Shown: piece by piece, positions 51,884-63,679 of the stretch
How the letters are laid out: each line of letters begins with the position of its first letter
Position numbering within the stretch: position 1 is the first letter of the stretch
Assembly (NCBI GenBank): GCA_002099365.1
Contig: MSED01000006.1
Span: 1,612,001 to 1,676,000, forward strand
Length of the DNA stretch: 64,000 nucleotides
Direction of reading: 5' to 3'
Source: Phialophora verrucosa
Taxonomy: Eukaryota > Ascomycota > Eurotiomycetes > Chaetothyriales > Herpotrichiellaceae
Notes under the pieces: generated by a model
The model's input: the letters and a program-made list of their open reading frames with translations, nothing else
Database searches by the model: none
Told to the model about the DNA's origin: nothing
Made by a program: the position numbers and the translations under genes

Positions 51884-53338
51884 ATGCCGCAGAACCTCGG
51901 CCTCATTTTCGCCAAAGTCCCCTCCCACCTCCCCGTCGCGGGCGAACACATCAAAACCCAAGACACGGGCGCCTTCGACCTGGACCAACCCCTCCCTTCC
52001 ACGGGGGGACTCATCCTCGAAACCCTGTACGCCAGCCTGGACCCCTACCTGCGCGGCCTCCTGCGCGACCCGTCCGTCAAATCATACATGCCGGCCATCC
52101 CACTCGGCAGGCCCATCTCGGCCGCGACGCTGTCGCGCGTCCTCCGCTCGAACCTGGAAGGCTACGCTGCAGGGGACGTCGTGCGACTCGTCCTCCCCAT
52201 CCGACAATACAACGTGTACGTGCACGGCAGCGGCAGCGGCGACAGCGGCAAGAACGCCTCGGAATGGCAAAAGCCGTTCAAGGTCCCCAACCCGGACGAC
52301 GCGGGGCTCGATCTCCGCCATTACCTCGGCGCGCTGGGCATGCCCGGCCTGACGGCCTATTCGTCGCTGTATGAGATCGGGAAGCCCAAGCGCGGCGAGA
52401 CCATTGTGGTGTCTTCTGCGGCCGGGGCGGTGGGACAGCTCGTCGGCCAGCTGGCCAAGCATGAGGGGCTCACGGTGCTGGGGTCGGTAGGCAGCGACGA
52501 CAAACTCGATTTCATCGTCAACGAACTGGGCTTTGACGGCGGGTGGAACTACAAGACGGAGAAGTCGACCCAGGCCGCCATTGAGCGGTTGGTTCGAGAA
52601 GTGAGAGCGAAGAAGCAAGGTGCGACTCAGGGCCAAGGTGGGAACGAGGACGACGCCCCAGGAATAATCGACATCTTCTACGACAATGTCGGCGGCGAGC
52701 AATTGGACGGAGCGTTGGAGACTCTCAATTTATTTGGAAGGTAAGGACCTAAACGCAGCGGAGCGCAGCGCAGCGGAGCGTAGAGGAGAGCAGAGGAGCA
52801 GAGGAGCGGAGGGAGGGAGGGAGGGAGGGGAGTGTACTGCAGTGGATGGTCCAGTGCAGGGCGCTCTCATTCCCCCGTCCATCATCTCCTCCCTTTTTCT
52901 GTACTCCTCCTCCTTCTCCATCCCCCCCTCCTTCTTCTGCTTCTTCTTCTTCCCCTCTCCCCCCTCTACCATCCCTACCATCCCTCCCCTCGCTCACTAA
53001 TATCCGTATCCACTAACCCACTCCTTTCTCCCCACAGAATCGTCGAGTGCGGCCAAATCAGCCAATACAACCTGCCGCCCCAAGAGCGGTACCCGATCCG
53101 CAACACCTTCCTGACCGTGACCAAGCGGCTGACCATGACGGGCTTCATGGTCGGCGACGCCAACATGGGCCCCAAGCACGCCGAGGCGCACATGCGCAAC
53201 GTGGCGCGCTGGCTGAGGGACGGGTCCTTCCGGGCCAAAATCCACGAGACCGTGGGCATCGAGCGCGCCGCCGAGGCGTTGGTGGGCATGTTGAAGGGGG
53301 AGAATTTCGGAAAGGCCGTCTTGAAGATCAAGGCGTAG
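51884..53338 (+). CDS. NADPH-dependent MDR oxidoreductase (prostaglandin reductase/LTB4DH-like)
   Basis: This is a zinc-free medium-chain reductase that reduces activated C=C bonds of enones. Two exons (51884-52740, 53038-53338) give 385 residues. The N-terminus is MPQNLGLIFAKVPS. Then come SLDPYLRGLLRD near residue 50, LGMPGLTAYSSLYEIGKPK, the cofactor loop VVSSAAGAVGQLVGQLAKHEG near residue 175, and IFYDNVGGEQLDGALETL. After the intron the protein continues GQISQYN, then RLTMTGFMVGD. All are standard for the family. The intron is 297 nt, far longer than others here, and holds strand-asymmetric purine and pyrimidine tracts. Substrate is not inferable. Confidence 0.9.
52808..52833 (+). repeat. 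G-quadruplex-type GGGA repeat inside MDR intron
   Basis: Consecutive GGGA units give at least five runs of three or more G separated by single A on the sense strand. A long complementary-type C/T tract follows at about 52884-52985, so both a G-quadruplex and an intramolecular purine-pyrimidine duplex are possible. Confidence 0.7.
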
Positions 53339-53862
53339 CTTGTATCGTCGCTGTGCTGTCCTGTGCTGTCCTGTGCTGTAGCTGTAGCTGTAGTTCTACT
53401 GTAGCTTTAGCTGTAGCTCTACTGTAGCTGTAGCTAGACCCGTACGGTGGGTGGGAGGAATTGGTATCGTCGGGTGGGATGGATGAATTTGACATTCGGT
53501 CAATGGAAGTGATTGTTCTCGGCTGAAATTATTGAATGAATGAATTCCTAAACGTTCAGCTGACCACTCATCACTGGTTGTACTGTGTAGCCTCGACAAC
53601 GATGAATGAACATGGAAAATAGACTCCTTACTTCAACCTTGGAGGAAGAAACATTGCCTACTTAAAGCATCTTTTTCGATTATGCCATGTCAGTGCACTG
53701 TACAATACAAAGCCAGCTCTAGAACCCTCCTGACGGACGGCAGGATTGAGTAGATTGGACTCTGGAAAAGCAACTCCTTTGCCATCTTCGCTCTTCGCCT
53801 CGCCTTCGTCCAACACGCGTCCATCATCACTGCTTTTTTTCATCTCCGTCTTTGCCACCACT
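53339..53862. other. Convergent 3' region with CTGTAGCT repeat
   Basis: This region lies between two convergent genes. Near the MDR stop it contains CTGTGCTGTC and GTAGCT repeats. No gene seen. Confidence 0.6.
53350..53437 (+). repeat. CTGTCCTGTG / GTAGCT short tandem repeat
   Basis: Several copies of a 10-mer CTGTCCTGTG-like unit merge into a GTAGCT hexamer repeat, 11 bp after the MDR stop codon. The hexamer is the same as that after FET3. Confidence 0.8.
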
Positions 53863-55511
53863 TCACGCCAAGTTCCTCGCCATATCGCTCCTGATACGGT
53901 TATAATCCAACAGCCCCTCAATACTTCCTACAGCCGAGACAGCGACGTCTTGATCCCAGATCTTCTTCTGACAGAACCGCATCACATCCTTGGCCGTCAC
54001 ATTTCCAATCACACGCTCAATCTCGGCGGGGTCCATTCTTCTCCCTGTGGTGACAATCTGGCGACCAATGTCTTCGGCCACGGCGGTGGTGCCGTCCAGG
54101 CTCAACAGGATCGAGGCTTTGAGCTGGGCCTTGGCGCGCTCGGTTTCGGCTTCGCTGACGTTGAAGGATAGCCGGGTCCATTCACGGAGAGTAAAGTGCA
54201 CGAGGTCGTCGATGTTGGTGACATTTTCAGTGACGAGGTAGATTCCCCACAAACTGACAAAGGGCTTGTCAGAACGAGATCTTCGGAAAAAGTAAGCAAC
54301 TTACCCAGTATCACTGTAACTCGTCGAGAAACTCATGTAGCTGTTGGCCAGGTTGTTTGCCGTGACAAGCGTGGCCAGCTTCGACCCGAGGTAGGGCGAA
54401 TTGCCCATGGTGCGATCCCAGTTGCCGACAATGGCTTGCGTGACCAAGGCGGGGAAATACTCGTCGTCTCTCCAGGATACACCCTCGACAGCAATGGCGA
54501 TGTGAGCGGTGGGGATTGTGTCGTCGCGTATTCTGACCTCGGAGCCCACAAAGTTTGGCTTTCGCTTCTGCTCCGCGGCAATCTCGGCGGCGTACGAGGT
54601 CGGTGGAGCAGATCGCAAGTGGCCAAAGTGTTTTTCGGCAAGCTTGACCAGCTCCTCATGAGGCACGCCGCCCGCCCCGACAAGGACCATTCGATCGGCC
54701 GTGTAATTTGTGGTAATGTAGTCGACCAGATCCTGCCGGGAAATACTCTCGATGTTTTCCTTCGGACCCAAGATCGTTCGTCCGAGGGGCTGATTCATGT
54801 ACGCGGTGGCGTGGAGGTGGTCGAAGACGACTTCTTCCAGCTGCTTGTCGACTTCCTCTTGTTCGCGGAGGATGACATCCCGTTCGCGCTCGATGGCTTG
54901 GGTCTCCAGTTTGGAGTTTTGCAGGATGTCAGAAAGAATGTCGACGGTCTTCGGGACGTCGGCGTTGAAGGATTTGGCGTAGTAAACGGTGTTTTCTCGC
55001 TGCAGGATACGTCAGTATGGTTCTGAATGAGGTTGGGAGAGTCTCCCTACCGAGGTGTATGCGTTGAGGTGGCCACCCATGTTTTCAATTTCGAGCTCTA
55101 GTTGGTGTTGGGTTCGTCGCCCAGTGCCCTGGCAAACTTTCAGTTCCTGTTTCGTAGCCCCTTCCCTCTCTGCCTGACCTTGAAAGCAAGATGTTCTAAG
55201 AAATGAGCTGTTCCATTGGTTCTGTCTGTTTCCGCCCGGCTCCCGGCATCGATCCAAACACCCACAGTTGATGTCTGCGCCCAAGGCGAGTGCTCCGTGG
55301 CGATCTATGTCCTCTTGTTAGCACACCTCAAGCTCTTCTTTCTCCGTGAATTGGCCCATCATACTGTAAAGCCGTTGGAAAGAGTGGTGCTTTCTGTTCT
55401 CGTGGGAGTGACGGGGTTGGCATAGCGTCTGAGGGGAGATTGAATGGCATTGAGAGCTTTTCGGCTTCGCAGGGATCGCTGAAGGTTCAGCGCCAGCCGT
55501 TGAGACGCCAT
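53863..55511 (-). CDS. MAS1: Mitochondrial processing peptidase beta subunit
   Basis: This is the catalytic subunit of the matrix peptidase that removes presequences (MPP-beta, yeast Mas1), an M16 metalloprotease. Met 55511 starts a basic, Arg/Ser-rich presequence (MASQRLALNLQRSLRSRKA). Exons join as follows: ...SNGFT to IATEHSPWAQTSTVGVWIDA; then HFLEHLAFK to GTGRRTQHQLELEIE; then AYTS to RENTVYYAKSF; then DTG to LWGIYLV. The H-x-x-E-H zinc motif is HFLEHLAF, with the distal Glu in ELEIENMGGHLNAYT. A LGSKLATLV element follows near the middle. Short introns interrupt the N-terminal third. Core complex subunits resemble it, but the intact zinc motif favours MPP-beta. It is convergent with the MDR gene. 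Confidence 0.95.
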
Positions 55512-55793
55512 TCTAGCCAACACAGGAGGACAAAGGACAGAGGATATGGTCGTGGGTGAGTTCGCCTTGAGCTTTGGAACGCAGGTCGGGCGACTTTCTG
55601 GAGCTCTGAGAACTTCCGACAAAAGAGCGCTATACCCCATTTGCACGCATCCTTTACCCGACGTATGATTGGTCTATTGCTGGAACGTTACCATTGGTCA
55701 ATGTTGGAGGTGTAAGATACGAGGTGCTTCATCAGACATTGCTTTCATTCATTACTGTTACGTTCCCGCGCTGCTCGGCGCCTGTTCATCGCC

Positions 55794-58078
55794 CTACGTA
55801 AAATTCCACATTGCTTGCCCAGCATCCAGGGTTGTGCCTTCGAAGTCAAAGAACGGCATCCCCAGCCCCAGTGCAGGGTCACCAAAGTCAAATGCGTTCG
55901 GATCCAGCGCGCCGTAATCTGGCACACCCGACTGGCCATTGGTGAGGCTGCTTGGTGTCACGGTGGTGTTGACCTGTTGGTTCGGCGACGCTTGTGGCTG
56001 GCTTGACCGGTCTCCGTTGACTCGGTTTCGATTCTTTGCCCGCACCGGCCCACCGAGACTCTCTGCCATCTTCTCCAAGCCGTCAGCCATCCTATGGATC
56101 AAGTGGTCCTTGCCGACATCGGTCGATTTGAAATGTTGTGCCAGGGCATTGATCAGTCTCTGAAATCGGACCGTGTCCAGGAAAAGCTGCTCGCTGTGTT
56201 TTGTCGCAATTTTGAGCAGGAACATACATGCAAAAGCAATCATGCCATGAATGTGATGAGGGACATATGCGATGGCAATCTGCGCGTCTTTGTCGTCCAA
56301 GAGAAGATTGATAATGGCCGTGGCCGCCGCGACAGCAGCTGAGGCGTTCTCAAGAAAGTGCTCGGGGATGACAGCTCCTGTATCAGGCAACCCCCGAAGA
56401 ACATATGATTGTAGGTAGAGCTTGGCCCAGTGATAGTGCATGACTGCGCCCTTGTTTGGCCAGTTGCCAATGTACTGGCTGGGATCTGTATCAACGTTAA
56501 GCGAATGCCAAATGTTACCTGTGTTATTTTCACTTACTGTGCCTCGAAAAGCGGGCAATCCAGTCGTCCAAGTCTCGCTCAAAACCCGCAATCTTGGTCA
56601 AAGCAGAAGCCGGCAACACGGAGCTTGTGTCCTCTGGCCCCAGCGTCTCCCGAACCTGATTCATCAAATACATCAAACAGATCTGTCCGGCGATTCGGCG
56701 GTCGGCATCCGTCGATAACGAGCAGCCCAGATAAGCCTCCCACCCGGTGATGTAGCTTTCGTTGTCGCGCATGATCGATGACCGGCCGTAAAGGATGGAG
56801 AGATGATGGTCACAGATATAGAGGAGGTACAGCACCCTGATGCCATCCATGGCCTCTTGCAGTTTCACGGGATCCGCCTTGTCTGGCGATCTGACCGACT
56901 CCGCAATCTCATGGTAATATTGGCGAAGATGAAACTCGCTTGCGCGTCGAATAGCGTACCCAGACAGAGTCCAAGAGATATCACTGAGCCAATATGACCC
57001 GAGCACCAGTGCTCGCAGATACTCCATGTCGATCTTGCGTTCGAACATGGCATTTGCAACCAGTCTCCTGTACTCCTTACTGCAGACCGAGTAAAGGTTA
57101 CCCAGCTTGGTGTCATGGAGGGCGGCCACGGTCAGGACACAAGCGGTCAACGTTGGGGACCGGCGTCGGAAGGACTCCAGGTCGGTGTAGTCAGGACATA
57201 TGTGCCAGATATAGGGGTCCAGCTTGCTGAGATAGTAGTTGGCCAGATGTTCGGCGTCTTCCAGCTTGACCAGGCCTCTCGCTATGAAGTCACTGTCTCG
57301 CAGTTGTTTGCATATTCTTGCCTGCTCCTCGTTGGTCTGTTCGGTTGCCCTCAACGACCTCATGCCGGTGATCTGATACAAGGACTCGATGGGGACGTGG
57401 GAGAGATTGTCGGCGACCGGCGTCACTTTGGGGGAGTTGTCCAGTGACTGGTCCTCGTCGTCCTCGTTGTTGCCTTGGTCTTCCTGGTCGAAGAATATCG
57501 CCGGGTCCTGGGTCGACACCAGCATCTGTGGGAGAGACGGCAGCTGTAGGGTACGAACGATCTCTTCCACGGCCGCATAGAGAGATGTGACGTCCTTGGT
57601 GACTGCTGCTTTCCACTTCGAGTCTTCGGACATGAGCGTTTGCAGGCTCTTGTTGAGGCGACACGACAGCCCTCGTTCTTTGCACCTCTGGCATGGAGGG
57701 TCACCGATCATGATGCATTTGATCTGAAGCACACTTGTTCAGCACGTCACACCCAGTAGACGCTACGCTCCCGGGGCATACTTTTTGCTTGCGACATGCC
57801 GCACATGCCTTGACCTTCCTCGAAATGCCCGGCAACTTGCCATCGGCCGCAGCACCATTCGTGGTCGAGTTGGCTCGCTGCGGTTTCGACGGAGCTTTCG
57901 CAATGAGAGGTGGTTCCCCATCGTTGGAATTACGTGGTTTCTTGGTGGGCGAGTGCGACTGCGCCGGCGAAGGGAAGGCATGGGGCGACGTCGACGAGGC
58001 TATTCTCTGGAGAGTGGTAGGACCTTGGGCAGAGCGCGGGGAGGGCAGTTCGGCCTCAGACCAACTCCGCTTGGACAT
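55794..58078 (-). CDS. Zn(II)2Cys6 transcription factor with fungal_trans-type domain
   Basis: This is a nuclear regulator. Exon 1 (58078-57782) encodes a Ser/Pro-rich N-terminus and the first half of the zinc cluster (KVKACAACRKQK). A 58-nt intron splits the cluster before IKCIMIGDPPCQRCKERGLSC, giving C-x2-C-x6-C-x7-C-x2-C-x6-C. A coiled segment follows, then an acidic stretch (QGNNEDDEDQSLDNSP). The helical middle domain includes YYLSKLDPYIWHICPDYT and DGIRVLYLLYICDHHLSILYGR. A further intron near 56530 precedes the last exon (55794 to about 56500), with a Ser/Gln-rich activation-type tail ending GQAMWNFT. Downstream lies MPP-beta; upstream is a P450. Confidence 0.87.
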
Positions 58079-58633
58079 TTTCTCGACGAGCTCGAGAGAA
58101 GAGTGCGGGGGTGGAATAGCGCTTAACTGAATGGTCAGTCTTATAGAATGTCCTCAAGCGTTTTCCCAGATCGTTACGCCAGACTGATACGCAGCTTTCA
58201 GCAGAGAATTCGCGCGGGAAGTCGAGTTCGGGGAGTGCCAATCGTCAGAGGGCGGAGAGAGTGAATGCACCTGCTAAGTGACCTGCTAAGTAACCTGCTA
58301 AGTGGCCGGCTTACTGGCTTCAGCTAGCTTCCCGCCTAGCCACACCCTAACTAGCCTGGCTGACTATGTCTACTGGAGTCCCCACAGACGCTTTCCAGGG
58401 TCCAATTCGGAGGACAGTGCCCGCGGCTTTCTCTGATACTCGTCCTGGGCAATATTTCTACGCTCACGTGGCTGGCCATCACTCCTCGTAAAGACAATTC
58501 TCACTCTGTCCGGATAATGAAGAGATCATTGGTCGTGGATCGCAACAACACGCTTTGCCGTTTTCGAGCTCATCTTCCCTACATGTCCCGACGCACAAGT
58601 TTATGCTCATGTCTCCCTGGCAGTTCTCTCAAC
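58079..58633. other. Intergenic region with a 12-bp triplication
   Basis: This 555-bp gap separates the P450 3' end from the regulator's start codon. It holds the ACCTGCTAAGTG repeat and further CTAGC/TAAGT words, and presumably the regulator's promoter. Confidence 0.5.
58269..58304 (+). repeat. Three tandem ACCTGCTAAGT(G/A) units
   Basis: Three nearly identical 12-bp units lie about 190 bp upstream of the regulator's start codon. They may be binding sites or a recent tandem expansion. Confidence 0.8.
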
Positions 58634-60569
58634 TCAGCGGGAACCTCTCTCACGGATCCTAACCATCAGTGGATCCTTCATTCTAGCAAAGAAGTAACTT
58701 TTCGAAACTGGGACTTCGGGGAGTTTCTTGCCGCTCCCACCAGCTCCGTTGGCGCTGGTCAGTAATTCGACGTCAAAATACAGCAACAGTGTCCCAACAA
58801 GCTTCACTAGCTATACAACCGTAAGTAAACTGCGAAGACGACCGAGTACGGACATCACTCACCTCCATCATGGCAACATTCTTTCCAATACACTGCCTGG
58901 ACCCGTGGCCGAAGGGCATCCAGTACCGTTGCATCTCCTCAGGGCTGATCCCCCCTGAGCCGTGGGTCCAACGGTCGGGGTTGAACATCTCAGCGTCCGG
59001 GCCAAAGATTTCCGAATTCAGGTGGACAGGTAGCGCAGACATTCCAACAATCGTCTGTTCGCCGAATTAGTCTATTTTCGAGTATGTACAATTGGAGTCG
59101 AGCAACATACCTTGGCGGGGAAATAAGTCCCGGCAACGACACGTCCGCCTTCTGGCACATACCGTGGAAGGTTGATCGTGGCAGGAGGCGTCAGACGAAG
59201 ACTCTCCTTTATCACGGCCTGTAAGTAAGGCAATTTGCCGAAGTCTGCATATGTCGGAGGACTTTCGTCCGTCAAGTAATTGCGCTCGGGAAATGCCGTC
59301 CGCAATTCCTTGGTCAGAGCTTCGTAGACAGCAGGATGACCTAGGATGTGATAGAACGTATAGCTTAGAGCCGATGATGTGGAGTCGCTGCCTGCAACAC
59401 TGCACGGAATTAGCCTGGGGGAGTCTGAAGATTAGGAGATCTTACATGCTCGAGAAGGCCTCGGTCCTCAAGTCAATGGAATCCAACATCTGGCCGGTGA
59501 CAGGGTCTTTAGCCTCGATAAGTCTCCCTAGAAGATCTTTCCGGTCGCTGACTTTCTCCTGTCTTCGCTCGACACGAGACTTTGTAAGCTAGAGGTTTTG
59601 TCAGCATACGCATTCGCCAGCATATTCTGAGTGCGCTCACCTCCTTCAGCCTCTCGCGGCCTGCTTGCAGACTCTGGAGCCATGGAATCGGAAGCCAAGT
59701 CCATTTGGTGTACGGGATCAGGGATGGCATCATTCCAATCGTAGATCCGAACTCCATCTGAAAGTTGATCAGACGGATGTGCTCGTCCTCCTTCCCTGTC
59801 TCGAGCATCCCAAATCCCTCGCTGAAAGCCTAAGATTCGACGTATCAGCCATGCTCAAACACAGACACAGCGAACATACCAATTCTCCAATGACATCAAA
59901 GGCAAAGAAATGGCACCATTTCCCCAAGTTGATTTCAGTCCCCGAGGCTGCAAAGCCTGACATCTTTCCCATGAAGATTTGAAGTCGCTCCTGGACAAAC
60001 TTCTCCATAGCCTGGAGGGCGTTCATCGAATACCCGTGAGACACGATCCGCTTCCGCTGGGCATGCAAGTGTGGGTCTCTCTGGCCAAATATGGTCGGGC
60101 GGAAGGCGGTGAAAGCACTTCAGAAATCTTTAGCTTAGCACCGCATTGAGCATTCAAATAACTCACTCGTAGTAGGTTGTCTGCAGCGGTTAGACAAGAT
60201 TCTTCTGGCTTCTAGCTTTGCACTCACTTTGAGGAAATCTCTTCCCTGAATGGTGTTGTAAATCTCGCGGATGGCCGACTTGTCGGCTATGATGACTTCG
60301 TTTGGAGCGATGCGGACGATCGGTCCATATCTTTTATGGAGAGCAAGAATGGTTTCATGAAAATTGCCATTGTTAAACGACAGCAACTTCCAGAGAGGAG
60401 TCAGGGACGCCCAAAACGGTCCATTGATCTTGGCCAAAGGTGAAAACCATCGCTGGTAGACCGTAAATGAGAAGATGTAGATGGAAACAACAGCCACAGC
60501 GACTACCCAAGGCTGTTGACGCACAAAGTCAACGACTTGGAAAGCCACAGATTCCGCTTTTCCATGCAT
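58634..60569 (-). CDS. Cytochrome P450 monooxygenase
   Basis: This is an ER-anchored haem-thiolate monooxygenase. An N-terminal anchor (PWVVAVAVVSIYIFSF) follows Met 60569. Then comes FSPLAKINGPFWASLTPLWK, and after introns AFTAFRPTIFGQRDPHLHAQRKRI. The I-helix junction reads AFSSM to AGSDSTSSALSYTFY. The K-helix E-x-x-R is VIKESLRLTPP, and the PERF-like element is FNPDRW. The haem loop is FGHGSRQCIGKNVAM, matching F-x-x-G-x-R-x-C-x-G. The final exon ends KDPLMVRIRERGSR with a stop at 58634. At least six exons. The overall pattern resembles pisatin-demethylase-type P450s, but substrate is not assigned. It sits between two C6 regulators. Confidence 0.92.
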
Positions 60570-60791
60570 CGTGAGGATCCTCGTCGCTGGTGCCCTTCGC
60601 CGTTACTCATTTCAGCGGTCGTATGCTTTTAATACGGCCGAGGCTTGTGATGGTGGCAGTGTCGGCTCCCGTCCGCGGCTCATTCCAGAGACCGGATGTT
60701 TCCACTCGAAGCCAATCCTCGCCTCCGGAATGTGACAGACACTATGACCATGACCCCAACATCATTGGAGTCCCCGCACGAACAGTTTTTC

Positions 60792-63124
60792 TCAAATGGA
60801 TTCGAAGATCGACCAATCAGCGGAGAGGAGGTCTCTCGGAAGACCAGTGCCAAAGAGCAAGTCGTCGTAATCGGGGAAGTCGGAGCTGAGTGTCAATTGA
60901 GCTTCGTCTGGTCGTTGCCATGGTGTTCTGTCTGCCGATGGCAATGCCGGATCCGCATTATCCGATTGTTGTTGGTTCGGATGGCCTTGACCGGACGCTT
61001 GACCCAGCAAAGGAGTCTCCCGACCACTCTTGTGGGTTTGAATGCGCTCCAGCAGAATCAAGTATCTGGCTGCCAGGGTACTGGTATCGCTGGCTGCCTT
61101 CAAGAACTCCATGCCCAATTCTAACGAGTCGTCCATCTCAATTTGACCCAGGGCTTCCAGTTTCCATCCTTCCATTGTCTGTAGTGTCAGAAGAACTCCA
61201 ATGGCGGTAAAAACGTCTTGTGATTGTTAGTGGGGGACCGGCAAGCGCGCAAGGAGTCTTACAGTGGAGATTATACCACAGAGAGTTCAACAGGCGCCGA
61301 CGATACTGGGCATAGATCAGCTTGATAGTCTCGCGGGCAGCCAAGATACAACAGTTGCACGAAGCAATTGCGACATGTCTCTGAAACGTGTCCTCGATTT
61401 CTTGTCGGCTGAAAATAAGAAACGACTGACGGTGTAGCAGTAGCCGAACGTTCAAAAACCTGCACTTGACTTAGTGGTCCGTCTTTACCGTTGCTTGTAG
61501 AAATTGCTCACCGGATATACATGACATTACGCTGGCGTTGGAAATCAGAGCCATCCGGGTTGTTAGGCTCATCTTTCAAATGATGCGGAATGCCATTCCA
61601 CCAGGACAGCAGTTCTCCGTCCAAAAGAACAGAGTGGCCAAAGATCTCTGGAAATCGGTCGTGATTGTTTCGAAACTGGCTTGCCGTCGAATTCCATGGT
61701 TTCCCCGTCGATGGGTAGAGCTTCAGGAGAACGCTGTCAATGATGTGTGCTAGTTTGATTGTCTGGACGAAGAATGTAGTCAGAGATGGACGGCTCGCGG
61801 GCTGCCGAGGAATGATCGAGTCATTCATAATATATTGATCGTCAACCGGCAACGGGAGCTCAACGTCTATTGCACTCGCCGTCGGAATGGAAGGTGGTCT
61901 GCCAAACTTCATGCTTAACGTGCGGTCGATAACGAAGCAGCCCCACCACACACGCTTCCGTACCTCCCTCTCGACCGCTGTTGTGCCAGGCGCGGGGTTG
62001 AGATGAAGGCCAATGCTAATAGAAGTTCTGATCATGAGGCCACTGAGACTCCAGCACTCGTTCAGTTCCAGGGTACCCTGAAGGTAGTGACACATCAACA
62101 ATAGCGCTTGAATGAGCTCCAAGTTGCCCTCTTTGAAGATATGAGCAAAGACGATGTTCCGAGCTTTCACAAGGAACCGTGTCGCCGAGTGTGAAGGACT
62201 TCGGCCCTGAATTGGGTTGTGAAACTCGTAACCATGGGCGAAGATGAGATTGAGCAACGCGAACCAGGTCGCTTTCGTCTCGGAATTATCCCCACCGTTC
62301 ATCCACATTCGTTCATATTGGATTCGGAAGTTTGGTTCGTGAACGAAGGGGTAGAGACGATGGACATGGTTGAAATACGAATCCACAAGACTGTCTGCTA
62401 GATCTCGGGGCGGCATCAAGTAGTTGTCCTCGGCGTCCCTTGGAGTGGCAGCGGATTCGAGGCTATAAGCTCGGGGGCTTTTTGAGCTTGAAAGACGCCG
62501 GCGTTTGTTACCTGACACGTGAGCTTGCCGGGGCACCGAACTCGTTTGGACCTTTGAGACAAAAGCGAAAGTCGAGGATTCGCCAAAGAATGCTTCGGAA
62601 TCTTGGGATTCGGACGGAGTATTTGCTGGCGAGGTCTTGTTGCCTGGGACTTTGCTCTGGGTTGGGATGTCGATAGTATCGTCGTTAAAGCTCGGAACAT
62701 CAAAGTTTTGTGCCAGAGTTCCCTCGTTGTCACGTCCTAATATCTCTGCCGAAGCCTGCAGGAGCGCACCAAGTCCAGCTTGCCCTTCTTCTCGTTCCGA
62801 ATCAGTCGTTGTGCTTCGATAGTGCCGCGGCTGGGCTTGTTCCTGGCTTCCACGGGGAGTGTCGACGGCTGCCTGCGTCTTGAGGTCCATTAGTGATTTA
62901 AGCCTGGAACACAATTAGAGCACGCCAGATGTTTGATACATTCATCCCTACTCATCAAGGCTAAGGTCGTCAACCGAAATCGAAGGATATGCACATCGGA
63001 TCCCGCGACTCTGGCACGATCCACAGTTGGGTCGTTTCCCATCGCAGCGGTTCTTCCTCCTTCGACAGCTCGTGCATGCTTTTCCAGAGCCAATTCGCCT
63101 TTTCTGTATCTGCGCATCTGCCAT
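60792..63124 (-). CDS. Zn(II)2Cys6 transcription factor with fungal_trans domain
   Basis: This is a nuclear regulator of the XlnR/fungal_trans class. Exon 1 (63124-62952) has the zinc cluster KACTSCRRRKNRCDGKRPNC, then GSCQSRGIRC. A 48-nt intron joins DDLSLDE to LKSLMDLKTQ in exon 2 (62903-61512). The regulatory domain runs through DSYFNHVHRLYPFVHEPNF, LLLMCHYLQGTLELNECWSL, SIGLHLNP and KRVWWGCFVIDRTLSMKFGRP. Exon 3 continues FLNVRLLLHRQSFLIF and exon 4 YVFTAIGVLLTLQTMEGW, ending DWSIFESI at 60792. Divergence from any characterised regulator prevents naming. It is flanked by a P450 and an MFS transporter, which it may control. Confidence 0.88.
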
Positions 63125-63679
63125 ATTAGAAGGCCCAAATGAGTCGCATTTCGCGAGGCGGAAGAGCCGAGAATTAGAGCAGCTGGGAAAATGACTTGTC
63201 GGGTAGCATTGAAATTTCAGGTCAGGTGCTAGTAAAAGCACAGTGAAAGTTGTCCATGCCTATTGCGCATTTGATCGCGCCAAGAACTGACAGGCGAGGT
63301 GCAGATAACCAGTAGTAATAAATTACTAGGTACAGATCCGGGGAATGAATGGGGAAGCCGGGGGGGCAATACGCGGCCACGAGGGGGCCAAATGCAGGGT
63401 TCACGGACGGTTTGGGCGCCCCAAAGCCTAACGAGGCCCCCATTTTCATTTTCTGCAGCCCCATGGCTCTCTACTGCATACATGTCCATACGTACTCCGT
63501 GTCTGCTGTCTATCCTCGACATCTTCAGGAACACCAATTTGGAGGGTGGAGATAATGTTGCATGTGCAATACACTCAATATCTCAGCTCTCGAGTCATCT
63601 ACGACGCTGATGATACATACATATCATACTGTACCAAAGCTTACATTCGCAAGCTAAACGTGTAGCCCTATTCACCACC
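63125..63679. other. Intergenic gap, nothing supported
   Basis: This is the promoter side of the C6 regulator and the 3' side of the MFS gene. Overlapping frames on both strands (63222-63610) have no recognisable feature. Confidence 0.45.
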
